Source: Halogeometricum rufum
GTDB lineage: Archaea > Halobacteriota > Halobacteria > Halobacteriales > Haloferacaceae
DNA: 64,000 nucleotides
NCBI RefSeq assembly: GCF_900112175.1
Contig: NZ_FOYT01000001.1
Span: 1,116,001-1,180,000 of the forward strand
Direction: 5' to 3'
Shown here: piece after piece, positions 41,701 to 49,475 of the stretch
Layout of the letters: every line of letters begins with the position of its first letter
How positions within the stretch are numbered: the first letter of the stretch is position 1
The notes under the pieces: model-generated
Told to the model about the DNA's origin: nothing
Seen by the model: the letters and a program-made list of their open reading frames with translations, nothing else
The model's database searches: none
Position numbers and translations under genes: made by a program

Positions 41701-42092
41701 GCATGGTATCAAAGGTCGCTGCGGCGCCGTCGCGCAGGCAACGATTCGGGTACGCGCGGGAGGGGAATCGAACACCCTCACGTCGGGGTGGCCGCGTCGT
41801 CGATTGTCTCGACGCTTACAGCGGCGTCCGACGCCCAAGCCAGGCGCGCAAGGCGGGCGGATTTGGGATTGACTACTGGATATGGTCGAACCAGACGATA
41901 GTGAAGGACGAACGAGTACGAGGGTCTGCAGGAGCGCGTGAGCGGTCCCATCCACTCACGGACAAGCAAGCGAACTCGCGTCAGTTCCGTCGCCGACGGT
42001 AGTGTGCTGACCGCCCGCTCAGAGTCCGGTACAGGTCCCTCGCTCCTCGCTCTCGCAACTCATCAGTCATCGGGACCCGTATCGTGTCACAG
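41701..42092. other. Gene-less 392-bp stretch with tRNA-like T-arm
   Basis: No supported gene is seen. On the minus strand GTTCGATTC (within 41764-41775) looks like a T-loop with GAGGG/CCCTC arms, but the loop is too long and no matching acceptor stem exists. A hairpin CGTCG-7-CGACG also lies at about 41800-41816. This may be the promoter region for the membrane-gene run. Confidence 0.4.
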
Positions 42093-42266
42093 TCAGACGT
42101 CGATCGTATCGCGATCGAGGACGCGATACGTTTCCCCGCCGACGTCGACGCGGAGTGTCGTCCGGTCGATGTCTGCGATGTCCGGCGTCGGGATCTCGTC
42201 GACGACGTCGCCCTCGAGAACGTCGTCGCCGAAGTGAAAGCAGACGCGGCGCTGCTGTGTCGACAT
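42093..42266 (-). CDS. 57-residue beta-rich protein
   Basis: The ORF MSTQQRRVCFHFGDDVLEGD, then VVDEIPTPDIADIDRTTLRV and DVGGETYRVLDRDTIDV, has acidic composition and strand patterning. It begins four bases after the stop of the upstream gene, so it is the distal member of the pair 42845-42093. No family is recognised. Confidence 0.6.
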   Translation of the reverse strand: MSTQQRRVCFHFGDDVLEGDVVDEIPTPDIADIDRTTLRVDVGGETYRVLDRDTIDV

Positions 42267-42269
42267 GGC

Positions 42270-42845
42270 TCAGACTAAGGCCGGGTCGTCCGGGAACGGC
42301 TCGTCGAACGCGCGTTCGTACAGTTCGGCGACGCGGTCGTGAATTTCCTCGTTCACGCAGCCGTGTTCGCTGGGTGCGGAGGCACAGACCGCCTCCTGGT
42401 AGCGGTCGCTCGGGAACTTGACGTCGCTCGTCGAGGCGTATCGGGATTCGCGCGCGCAGACCGGGCACTTCGGCGAGCAGAACTCCCGCATCCACTGGAC
42501 GTCGAAGCCCTTGGTGGCGAGGCGCTCGGCCAGCGTCAGCCAGACCGACGCGTCGAACGCCCGGTCGTCGGCCGCCTTGATCTTCTTGATCGCGATGTGC
42601 GCCCGGCCGACCGACTTCGGGTCGGCGCCGGCTTTCGAGTAGACGCGCTTGTAGTACGTCTGGAGCGCGCTCGCTTCGGAGCGGAGTTCGCCGTTCGTCA
42701 GTGCCCCCTCGCGGGTGGCCCAGTCGCCGGCGGCCAGTGGATGTTCGACCGGCGTGCGAACGCGGACGCCGTGGTCGGGGTGCCACGACGAGGCTTCGCT
42801 CAGCGGTGCTCCTGACGCTGGATCGAATGCTAAGTCTCCCTTCAT
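42270..42845 (-). CDS. Hypothetical early viral protein (191 aa)
   Basis: The N-terminus MKGDLAFDPASGAPLSEASS has PxSGAPLSEAxxWHPDHGV character. The middle is helical (ALQTYYKRVYSKAGADPKSV; AHIAIKKIKAADDRAFDASV). A Cys pair (CSPKCPVCARES) and a later Cys (HGCV) suggest a zinc site. Helix-rich basic stretches suit DNA binding. No family is recognised. It is the first gene of a pair. Confidence 0.6.
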   Translation of the reverse strand: MKGDLAFDPASGAPLSEASSWHPDHGVRVRTPVEHPLAAGDWATREGALTNGELRSEASALQTYYKRVYSKAGADPKSVGRAHIAIKKIKAADDRAFDASVWLTLAERLATKGFDVQWMREFCSPKCPVCARESRYASTSDVKFPSDRYQEAVCASAPSEHGCVNEEIHDRVAELYERAFDEPFPDDPALV

Positions 42846-42970
42846 GAGCGACGAGAAAGCCGATGCTGTCAGTTCGGGTTGCCCATCATCCCCGCCGTGG
42901 GTCGGGCCGCCCGTGCGATCGGAGTTACCCTGTGCTACTGGTTCGAACTACAAAAACTCAACTTCGCTGG

Positions 42971-43219
42971 TTACTCCTTGCCGGCTGGTGAGAGTCGGTA
43001 CAGTGGCGTCCGCGTCGCCGTTGGGTTCGCGACGCGTTCTGCCTCGCCGGCGTCGATGAGGTTCTGGATGGCGTTGCGGACTGATCGATCGGGCGTACCG
43101 GTCGCGTTGGCGATCTCTCGTCTGGACAGTGGTTCGTCGGCCGTGCGGAGGATGTGGTAGACGAAGCGTGTCGTCGGGCCCTCGTCCTGGACAGTCGGTG
43201 GGAGTGGTTGGAGTGTCAT
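42971..43219 (-). CDS. MarR-like winged-helix protein (82 aa)
   Basis: The sequence TTRFVYHILRTADEPLSRRE, IANATGTPDRSVRNAIQNLI, DAGEAERVANPTATRTPLYR is a complete HTH plus wing. It is coupled (ATGA) to the zinc-finger gene upstream. It is probably an early regulator of the provirus. Confidence 0.75.
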   Translation of the reverse strand: MTLQPLPPTVQDEGPTTRFVYHILRTADEPLSRREIANATGTPDRSVRNAIQNLIDAGEAERVANPTATRTPLYRLSPAGKE

Positions 43220-43395
43220 GCCGGCTTCCCTCCTGGAAGGTAGCTGTAGTCAATCTCGCGCGGTGCTTTCTCGCAGTCGTACTGAAAGTGCGTATCGTGA
43301 CGCTGGTTCTCGCCGAACGGTTTCTCACAGAACGGACACGCGGTCATCACGACCGTCCGACCGTTCCGCTGGTTCTGGCGGTACTCGATCGCCAT
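43216..43395 (-). CDS. 59-residue zinc-finger protein
   Basis: Start MAIEYRQNQRNGRTVVMTAC at 43395 overlaps the upstream stop by one base. CPFCEKPFGENQRHDTHFQY then DC supplies a C2HC set. Coupling at both ends (43219 and 43395) supports it. It is probably nucleic-acid binding. Confidence 0.65.
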   Translation of the reverse strand: MAIEYRQNQRNGRTVVMTACPFCEKPFGENQRHDTHFQYDCEKAPREIDYSYLPGGKPA

Positions 43396-43793
43396 CAGTG
43401 ATCCTCCAATCGCTGCAGCTGTTCGTAACAGTAGGCGACGACGTCCTTCGGCACAGGGTCCCACTCTACAATCGTGTCGACGATCGTCTGGACGTACTCG
43501 ACGTCGCCCACGTACGCGTACCACTTCTCGCCGTTCTTTCTCACGCGAATCAGGTCACGCTTTTCCATTCCTCGCGTCAGCGCTGTCTGGAACGCTGAGC
43601 GTTCGTTCGGTTTCGAGGCGTGATAGTCCGTGTCTCCACCGCCGAAGCTGAGGAGCATCGCGAGGCGGTCTTCGGCGATGAACGTCGGTTGGTTGTGTAC
43701 CGTGTTCTTCTCGACCGTCCCGACCACGCGGTCGTACGCCCGCTTCGTATCGATTCCGTCCTCGTCTGTGTTCTCGTTCTCGGTCTCGTTCAT
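43395..43793 (-). CDS. Winged-helix-like early protein (132 aa)
   Basis: The core is helical with a turn-helix (LAMLLSFGGGDTDYHASKPN, AFQTALTRGMEKRDLIRVRK) and a wing (NGEKWYAYVGDVEYVQTIVD). The acidic N-terminus is low complexity (NETENENTDEDG). It is the first gene after the repeat-rich 43794-44128 region and so may be regulated there. Confidence 0.6.
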   Translation of the reverse strand: MNETENENTDEDGIDTKRAYDRVVGTVEKNTVHNQPTFIAEDRLAMLLSFGGGDTDYHASKPNERSAFQTALTRGMEKRDLIRVRKNGEKWYAYVGDVEYVQTIVDTIVEWDPVPKDVVAYCYEQLQRLEDH

Positions 43794-44128
43794 CTGAACC
43801 GTGGTGTCGGGAACCGCACCTCGTCTCGGGACGCCCGACCACGCCCCTCGTCATCCCCCGCCCCGCTACCACCCACCTTACAGGTGTTGTAAGTAGGGTA
43901 TTCCACGCCTCTGTTCTTCTAACGCCGAAGACGACGCCGAAGAACGACGTACCTTACAGTAGCGAAGCGAGCTTGTACAAGCTCAGCTTGGTACGTCTCC
44001 AAGCGAGGTTTAGTTAGGCGGTGGGATGCCGCGGAAGATTACTGTCGAGAGAGCGTGAGACGGCGGCGGCTGACACCCCACCCCCACGGCCCGCCTTACA
44101 ACACCTGTAAGGCCGGTGTGAGCCGAGG
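43794..44128. promoter_or_regulatory. Inverted-repeat-rich intergenic region, candidate origin or operator
   Basis: The 335 bp hold CTTACAGGTGTTGTAAG (43877-43893) and its exact reverse complement (44095-44111). The latter is the core of an 8-bp stem, 5-nt loop (44093-44113). A perfect 16-bp palindrome GAGCTTGTACAAGCTC (43969-43984) sits between ACGTACC (43947-43953) and GGTACGT (43990-43996). A further half-site CCTTACAG lies at about 43952-43959. The right hairpin follows the stop of the 44129 gene. No gene is supported here. Confidence 0.6.
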
Positions 44129-45052
44129 TCATTCCGCGTTCACCCCGAGCGAGAGCCGATAGACGCCGTCTTTCTTCTTCACCTGCGAGTAGCGGGTGGA
44201 GTCAGCGGCCCAGGTGTCGACCTGGTTGAACACGCGCTTCACCTGCGTGGTCTGCAGGGATTCGTTCCGCGCGGTCTCCAGACGGCGCCGGACCTCACCG
44301 GCGTGCAGGAGGACGCGAGCGCCGTTCGCGTCGTTCTTGAGCTGTCCCCAGTCGGCGAGATTGTGTAGCAGTAGTTCGGCACGTTCCTTTGTCGCCGAGA
44401 CATCGTCGACGACGGTCGCGACGCCGTCCTTCACGACCTTCGCGATTTTATCATCGCCGGGGACCGAATCCAGCAGGTCGACACCGGTCTCTTCGGCGAC
44501 GTGGTTCATCTGCCGCCGGATGCGGGCGACGTCGCGCTTCACCGACTGGTGGTTCGTGATCTGTTTCTCGCGAATGGCGTCGATCTGCTCGGACTGAACG
44601 CGGTCGACGAGCGGGTCAGTGCTGTCTGCGCGCTCTTCGACGGACTCGACGACCGTGGGGGAGGGCTGTTCGCCGAACAGGAACTGGTAGAGCGCTTCGC
44701 TCTCGTCGCGGCTGTTGTCGAGCATCAGGCCGATCGGGTGATTGCCGATCCAGAGGTTCGCGGGGTTCCCGCCGTTCCCGCGGAACTCGACGGTGGGACG
44801 TTCGTGGATGCGTCGGACATGAGCGACGGCGGCGTGGGCGGCGTTCTCCGCGCACTCACGGGCGTCGCGCTCGGCATCGAGTTCGTCCTGGAGGCGCTCG
44901 TTCTCGGCCTCCAGGTCCGCGACACGTTGTTCGAGGCGCTCGGTTTTCGATCGCTGGCGGTCGAGTCCGTCCTCGAGGTCGCGAACGCGGTCGAGCACTC
45001 GCTGCAGCGTGTGGGTGTCGGTCGCCTGCCGCTCCAGGTCCGGGGTGCTCAC
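44129..45052 (-). CDS. Coiled-coil and winged-helix early protein (307 aa)
   Basis: Residues about 15-80 form a long coiled coil (VRDLEDGLDRQRSKTERLEQ and following heptads). Residues about 155-235 are helical (REKQITNHQSVKRDVARIRR), and the C-terminus has a wHTH-like end (DWGQLKNDANGARVLLHAGE; SQVKKKDGVYRLSLGV). Its place next to the repeat-rich region suggests replication initiation or DNA-binding control, but no initiator motif is seen. The start overlaps the upstream stop (GTG/ATG coupling at 45052). Confidence 0.6.
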   Translation of the reverse strand: MSTPDLERQATDTHTLQRVLDRVRDLEDGLDRQRSKTERLEQRVADLEAENERLQDELDAERDARECAENAAHAAVAHVRRIHERPTVEFRGNGGNPANLWIGNHPIGLMLDNSRDESEALYQFLFGEQPSPTVVESVEERADSTDPLVDRVQSEQIDAIREKQITNHQSVKRDVARIRRQMNHVAEETGVDLLDSVPGDDKIAKVVKDGVATVVDDVSATKERAELLLHNLADWGQLKNDANGARVLLHAGEVRRRLETARNESLQTTQVKRVFNQVDTWAADSTRYSQVKKKDGVYRLSLGVNAE

Positions 45053-45624
45053 GTCCCGTCACCCCCCGTGACGGCGTCCAGTCGGTTGAGTAGCGGAACG
45101 AACTCCTCGGCGTCGGCGTCGACGCTGTCGATACGGTCCTGGCCGGTGAGCGCGCGGTTCTGGGCCTTGACCTGCTTGTGGAGCGCCTCGACGAGCGCCC
45201 GGAGTTCGTCGACCTCGCTTTCGAGGGCGTCGATGCGTTGCGCGGCGTTGGTGTCGGTTGCCGTCTCGGCGGGCAGGTCGATGTCGGCGGCCGTCCCCTC
45301 TTCGAGGTCGGTGGTCGTCGCGACGACCTGACCCGCCGATTCGGTCTGGGCGTGTGGCGGTGTCCGCTTCGACTCGGTGGTATCGTCGTTTGAGGGTTCG
45401 GCGTCGAGGCGGTCGGCGGCGGTCGCGAAGTGGTCCATCGTGATCCGGTCGGCGTGCTCGTCGAATGCGACCATGACCGCCTCGCTACAGAGGTCGTCGA
45501 CGTAGTCTGGCTCGCCGCCGTACTCATCGGCGAGGGCCGCGGCGGTGGTGTCGTCGGCCAGCTTCGCCGAGGCCTCGTCGAGTTTCTGCTCCCAGACGAG
45601 TTCGGCGCCGGCGGTCTGGCTCAT
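45049..45624 (-). CDS. First early gene: coiled-coil protein (191 aa)
   Basis: Start MSQTAGAELVWEQKLDEASA at 45624 was chosen over the upstream in-frame GTG by composition. The N-terminal half is helical (DDTTAAALADEYGGEPDYVD). The C-terminal half has a coiled coil (RIDALESEVDELRALVEALH). It is the provirus gene closest to the tRNA and probably partners the next coiled-coil protein. Confidence 0.6.
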   Translation of the reverse strand: MSQTAGAELVWEQKLDEASAKLADDTTAAALADEYGGEPDYVDDLCSEAVMVAFDEHADRITMDHFATAADRLDAEPSNDDTTESKRTPPHAQTESAGQVVATTTDLEEGTAADIDLPAETATDTNAAQRIDALESEVDELRALVEALHKQVKAQNRALTGQDRIDSVDADAEEFVPLLNRLDAVTGGDGT

Positions 45625-45758
45625 GCCGCACACCACCCGGTTTCCGCTGCAGAATGTACAGACTTCTCTATCGCGGAATGTGGTTCATTCGACCGAGAAG
45701 GGGCGTTTCCCTGGCGTCCACGGGGGTTGAACCGTGGGATTGTCAGGGTTTTAGTTGA
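45625..45758. other. Provirus-host junction next to tRNA 3' end (candidate attR)
   Basis: The stretch links the first early gene to the tRNA-Thr 3' end. It contains a 6-bp hairpin CCACGG (45718-45723) with CCGTGG (45732-45737). Tailed haloarchaeal proviruses often integrate in tRNA 3' ends, and virus genes abut this one. The second att copy and integrase are not in the window, so the exact crossover is unknown. Confidence 0.5.
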
Positions 45759-45831
45759 AGCCGGTGGAGGGATTTGAACCCTCGGCCTATTCCTTACGAA
45801 GGAATCGCTCTGCCAGCTGAGCTACACCGGC
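45759..45831 (-). tRNA. tRNA-Thr (anticodon CGT)
   Basis: The minus strand folds into a full cloverleaf: acceptor GCCGGTG/CACCGGC (7 bp), D-arm GCTC/GAGC, anticodon stem ATTCC/GGAAT with loop TTCGTAA (anticodon CGT, Thr ACG codon), and T-arm GAGGG-TTCAAAT-CCCTC. The discriminator base is T. No intron is seen. The tRNA marks the host side of the provirus junction. Confidence 0.95.
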
Positions 45832-45889
45832 GCGGTGGGCTTTCGAACGCATCCTATCGTATTCCGATGACAAAGAAAAGGCTTCCGAA

Positions 45890-46918
45890 TCAGCGCGCAG
45901 TGAGCGTCACGTCAACACACACGTTGTGCTCGTGCGGCGCGTACGACCGGACGATCCGCTCGGTGTCCACCCGGACGTCGTACTGCGGTTCTGCCGCCTC
46001 CCGGATCGCTTCGATACCGGGGCCGAACGGGTCGTCCTCGTGCTGGATGTCGTAGTAGTGGAGGACGCACTCGTCGCCTGCGAGTCGGACCGCGGTGTCG
46101 AGGAAGTCGTCGGCGCTGTGGGGGAGGTTCATCACCAGACGCTCGGCCCAGCCCTCGTAGTCGTCGACCACCTCGCGCACGTCGCCCTGAATCGCGGTCA
46201 CGCGCTCTGCGACGCCGTTGCGCCGCGCGTTCTCCCGGAGGTAGTCGACGGCGACGGGGTTGAGGTCGCATCCGACCGCCTCCGCGCCGCGCTTGGCCAT
46301 CGGGACGACGAACGGCCCGACGCCGGCGAACATGTCGAAGACGCGTTCGCCCTCGTGGACCTGTTCGACCACGCGGTGGCGTTCGGTCGCCAGTCGGGGA
46401 GAGAAGTAGACCTCGGCGATGTCGAGGAGGAACTCGCAACCGTACTCGCGGTGGACCGTCTCCGTCGCGGTCGAGTGCGCCGAACGGTCGCTCGGCGAGT
46501 CGTCCTCCGCGGCGGCGTCCACGAGGACGTCCCAGTCGCGGACCCGGAGTTCACCCTTCACCTTCGAGGCGCGGTTGACGACGGTCCGCGCGCGGAGGTC
46601 CGAGGCGGCGATGGCGTCGGCGATACGCCTGGCGCGTTCGGGGTCGTCCTCGTCCAGAATCACCACGTCGCCGAGGCGTTCGTACGTCGGTTCGAAGCCG
46701 AGGACGTCTTCGGGCATCGTCTGCGTCTCGCGGGGCGGCGCGTCGAACTCGACCACGTCGTACGCGTCTTCGGCCGCAGTCGCGTCCGTCACGGGGATGT
46801 AGAGCGACCCCTCGCGGGCGGTGATCTGGAAGGACTGGTCCACCAGGTCCCGGTCCGCGAGGGCGCGCCGCGTCGCCTCCCCCTCGTCGGTCGAGACGCG
46901 GACGCACGGAACGTTCAT
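45890..46918 (-). CDS. trm5: tRNA (guanine37-N1)-methyltransferase Trm5
   Basis: The 342 residues fit archaeal Trm5. The N-terminal D1/D2 domains (1-150) are followed by the class I methyltransferase with AdoMet motif VFDMFAGVGPFVVPMAK (193-209), GCDLNPVAV, and the catalytic NLPHSADDFLD (264-274). The enzyme makes m1G37, preventing +1 frameshifting. ATG 46918 was chosen because upstream in-frame sequence is Arg-rich out-of-register. It lies 58 bp from the tRNA gene. Confidence 0.9.
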   Translation of the reverse strand: MNVPCVRVSTDEGEATRRALADRDLVDQSFQITAREGSLYIPVTDATAAEDAYDVVEFDAPPRETQTMPEDVLGFEPTYERLGDVVILDEDDPERARRIADAIAASDLRARTVVNRASKVKGELRVRDWDVLVDAAAEDDSPSDRSAHSTATETVHREYGCEFLLDIAEVYFSPRLATERHRVVEQVHEGERVFDMFAGVGPFVVPMAKRGAEAVGCDLNPVAVDYLRENARRNGVAERVTAIQGDVREVVDDYEGWAERLVMNLPHSADDFLDTAVRLAGDECVLHYYDIQHEDDPFGPGIEAIREAAEPQYDVRVDTERIVRSYAPHEHNVCVDVTLTAR

Positions 46919-47037
46919 GCGCGATGCTGACGGTGCGGCGGAGTAAGCGTGACGCTTCGGCGGCCGGCGACTGGCGATTGGCGACGGACGACCGGGCCGC
47001 GGCGACGAGGGGGCGTCGGAGGGCGCACGGGGGGCCG

Positions 47038-47541
47038 TCAGCAGACGACGACCGGTTCGGACGCGCGGCGGCCCTCCTCTACCCGACCCAACCACTCGCT
47101 CACGGCGACGGTGTGGCCGCCGCGGACGTGCGGGACCACGTTCGTCAGGACGCCGTCCTCGTAGACGGCGACGACGATGGGCGGCAGATACTGCGCCTCG
47201 TGTTCCGGCCCCATCCGTCCCGTCCCGACCGTCGCCTCGCGGTCGAACTCCGGAAGCCTCGCGCTCGTCACCCGCGCCCACTCGCGGAAGTCGGCCACGC
47301 GCCGTCGTGCGAGTCGCTTCCGCGGTTCGACCGGTTCGCCGAGGAACACCGTGCGGTCCCACTCGCGGACCACGACCCTGTCGGCGTAGCCGTCGCGTTC
47401 GAGACGGCGAATCCGGCCGACGCAGGGATGCTCGCGGTGCGCTTCGTCCGGGGTGTGTCTCGTCCACACCTCGATAGTGCGGCCGTTGGCGGGCACCGCC
47501 GTCGCCGGCGTTCGAGTCGTCACCTCCTTCGAATGTTTCAT
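47038..47541 (-). CDS. Conserved haloarchaeal hypothetical protein (167 aa)
   Basis: ATG 47541 (MKHSKEVTTRTPATAVPANG) follows a GGAGGTG Shine-Dalgarno-like site nine bases upstream, which decides it over the ATG at 47583. The core is RHTPDEAHREHPCVGRIRRL, EWARVTSARLPEFDREATVG and LPPIVVAVYEDGVLTNVVPH. No catalytic motif is visible. It is separated from Trm5 by about 120 bp. Confidence 0.65.
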   Translation of the reverse strand: MKHSKEVTTRTPATAVPANGRTIEVWTRHTPDEAHREHPCVGRIRRLERDGYADRVVVREWDRTVFLGEPVEPRKRLARRRVADFREWARVTSARLPEFDREATVGTGRMGPEHEAQYLPPIVVAVYEDGVLTNVVPHVRGGHTVAVSEWLGRVEEGRRASEPVVVC

Positions 47542-47753
47542 CTCTGACACCTCCTCGTTCGAACCCACGCGCTCGGCGCGCATGAACCGCGTGACCGGTT
47601 CCCGCGGCGTGGGAACGGGGCCCGCATCGACCGGGAGGCGGCCGGCCTGCGAGTCACCGCGGCGTTCAAGCCCCGGCCGCCCGTCACGGCCCCTGTGTCA
47701 CCCACGCGCGTTCGACCGACGACCGCAGACGCACGGACGACGGGGCGGGAGCG

Positions 47754-48515
47754 ATGACGCCGTCGCTCCCCGACGCCCTCGGAATCGGCGACGACTCCGT
47801 CCTCGCCGTCGTCGGCGCCGGCGGCAAGAAGACCGCGCTGTACCGCCTCGCGACCGAACTGTCCGACGCGGTACTCACGGCGACGGTCCGCATCCCCATC
47901 TTCGACGACCACGTCGAACGCGTCGCCGTCACCGACGACCCCGCGTCGGCCGCGACGGCCGTCGCCGAACGACCGCTCGGTCTGGTCCCCGAACGGGAAC
48001 GGGCGGACCGCTACCGCGGGTACGACCCGAGCGTCGTCGACGAACTCGCCGCGGCGGGCGAGACGCCGCTTCTGGTGAAAGCCGACGGCGCGAGAAATCG
48101 CCTGTTCAAGGCCCCCGGCGAGGGCGAACCGCAGATACCCGACGCCGCGACGGTGGTCGCGCCGGTGGTGTCGGCCCGGGTCGTCGGCGAACCGCTCTCG
48201 GCGGAGGCGGTCCACCGGCCGGAACGGGTCGCCGAACTCACCGACTGCGCGCCGGGCGAGACGGTCCGCCCCGCCCACGTCGCCGCGGTGCTCGCCGACG
48301 CGACGGGCGGCCTGCGGGGCGTCCCCGACGGCGCGTCGGTCGTGCCCGTCGTGAACATGGCCGACACGCCCGCACTCGAATCGGTCGGCCGGGAGGTGGC
48401 GGCGGGCGTCCTCGACCGGGCGCCGGCCGTCTCGCGCGTCCTCGTCACTCGGCTGAACGCCGAGGCGGCCGTCGTCGACGTGGTCGAACGCGACCAGACC
48501 GCGTCGTCACTCTAA
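47754..48515 (+). CDS. yqeC: YqeC family protein (selenium/molybdenum-hydroxylase accessory)
   Basis: The 253 residues have the YqeC plan: a P-loop-like GAGGKKTALYRLATEL near the N-terminus, LLVKADGARNRLFKAP in the middle, VVAPVVSARVVGEPLSAEAV, and a final VLVTRLN strand. The family is associated with selenium-dependent molybdenum hydroxylases and cofactor insertion. Its 3' end overlaps the convergent mobA by nine bases, agreeing with a molybdenum link. Confidence 0.8.
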   Translation: MTPSLPDALGIGDDSVLAVVGAGGKKTALYRLATELSDAVLTATVRIPIFDDHVERVAVTDDPASAATAVAERPLGLVPERERADRYRGYDPSVVDELAAAGETPLLVKADGARNRLFKAPGEGEPQIPDAATVVAPVVSARVVGEPLSAEAVHRPERVAELTDCAPGETVRPAHVAAVLADATGGLRGVPDGASVVPVVNMADTPALESVGREVAAGVLDRAPAVSRVLVTRLNAEAAVVDVVERDQTASSL

Positions 48516-49136
48516 CGCTCGCTCCGCGGCCCGCAACTCCGCTCGCGTGTTGACGTTCTCGAACGTAGCAGGCGCGGCGCGGTCCCTGACCTCCGCTTCG
48601 GTCACGGTCACGCACGACGCCAGTTCGTCCACCGCCGCGAGGACCTTCCGGTCCCCGCGGTCGAGCGCGCGTTCGCACGCCGCGACCATCGCCGCGGTCC
48701 GGTAGACCGCTTGTGTCGGCTGGTACCACTCGCCGTCGGGGCGCGGGACGGCGGCGTCGTGACCCGCCGCCCGGTCGAACAGGTACGAGACGAACGCGGG
48801 GTCGACGAACGGCATGTCGCAGGCGACGACGGCGGCGTACTCGGACTCGACGGCCGACAGGCCGGTGTGGATGCCGGCCATCGGTCCGCGGTCCGGCACG
48901 GGGTCGGTGGCGAGGGCGACGGGGACGTCGCAGCCCTCGACGGCCGTCCGGAACGCCGCCCGCTGGTCGTCGCGGCAGTTCACGACGAGTCGGTCGCAGA
49001 CGCGGGCGAGTCTGTCGGCGACGCGTCGGACGAGGGGACGGCCGGCCAGTTCGGCCAGCGCCTTGTCGCCGTCCCCGAAGCGCGTGGAGTAGCCGCCGCC
49101 GAGAATCACTCCCTCGCGCGTCGATGCCTCGCTCAT
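48507..49136 (-). CDS. mobA: Molybdenum cofactor guanylyltransferase MobA
   Basis: The 209 residues start with the nucleotidyltransferase motif GVILGGGYSTRFGDGDKALA (a MobA-like LaGGxSxRxGxxK). They continue with PDRGPMAGIHTGLSAVESEY, VVACDMPFVDPAF and PRPDGEWYQPTQAVYR. MobA links GMP to molybdopterin to form the MGD cofactor. The convergent yqeC neighbour fits Mo-enzyme biogenesis. Confidence 0.9.
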   Translation of the reverse strand: MSEASTREGVILGGGYSTRFGDGDKALAELAGRPLVRRVADRLARVCDRLVVNCRDDQRAAFRTAVEGCDVPVALATDPVPDRGPMAGIHTGLSAVESEYAAVVACDMPFVDPAFVSYLFDRAAGHDAAVPRPDGEWYQPTQAVYRTAAMVAACERALDRGDRKVLAAVDELASCVTVTEAEVRDRAAPATFENVNTRAELRAAERALE

Positions 49137-49259
49137 ACCTCGTCACTCTCGGCACGCACAGAAAAATCCGGAGGCAGAGTCGGTGGGGGACGCGGCGGCG
49201 CTCGGGACTCGACGCCGGTCGGAGCGACCACTCTTGGAAGTGGCGACCGTACCGGAGGT

Positions 49260-49439
49260 ATGGCCTACCGTGCCGTCCTCGCGAACCGCGACATCCGCTG
49301 TGAGGGGTACACGATGACCGACCACGGCGTCGAACTGTACGACGAGGAGGAGACGTTCCTGGCGTTCGTCCCGTACGAACACCTGCACTCGCTGTTGGAC
49401 GAAGAGGCGACGACGGAACCGGACCCGGCGATACTCTGA
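49260..49439 (+). CDS. Small conserved haloarchaeal protein (59 aa)
   Basis: The ORF MAYRAVLANRDIRCEGYTMT, then DHGVELYDEEETFLAFVPYE and HLHSLLDEEA, is acidic with alternating strands and one helix. ATG 49260 follows a GGAGGT-like site. It sits between mobA (divergent) and tfb (convergent). Function is unknown. Confidence 0.7.
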   Translation: MAYRAVLANRDIRCEGYTMTDHGVELYDEEETFLAFVPYEHLHSLLDEEATTEPDPAIL

Positions 49440-49475
49440 GTCGGACGCGGAGGGCCGCTCCGCCCCGGACCGTCG

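Noticed and set aside
41751-41850. Minus-strand tRNA-like sequence with a T-loop GTTCGATTC
   Set aside because: The GAGGG/CCCTC stem leaves a 10-nt loop, no 7-bp acceptor pairs and the anticodon arm has a mismatch or 8-nt loop. It is kept as a note in the spacer entry only.
45718-45737. CCACGG...CCGTGG hairpin resembling a second T-arm at the junction
   Set aside because: The loop is 8 nt and no other tRNA arms flank it; treated as a plain hairpin in the junction.
1-45758. CRISPR array or cas genes
   Set aside because: The repeat structures seen are protein-coding repeats (6301-6980, 15647-15905) or palindromes; no evenly spaced repeats with unique spacers.
46949-47583. Plus-strand ORFs across the conserved hypothetical gene
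   Set aside because: They are antisense shadows of the minus-strand gene, with Arg-rich composition.
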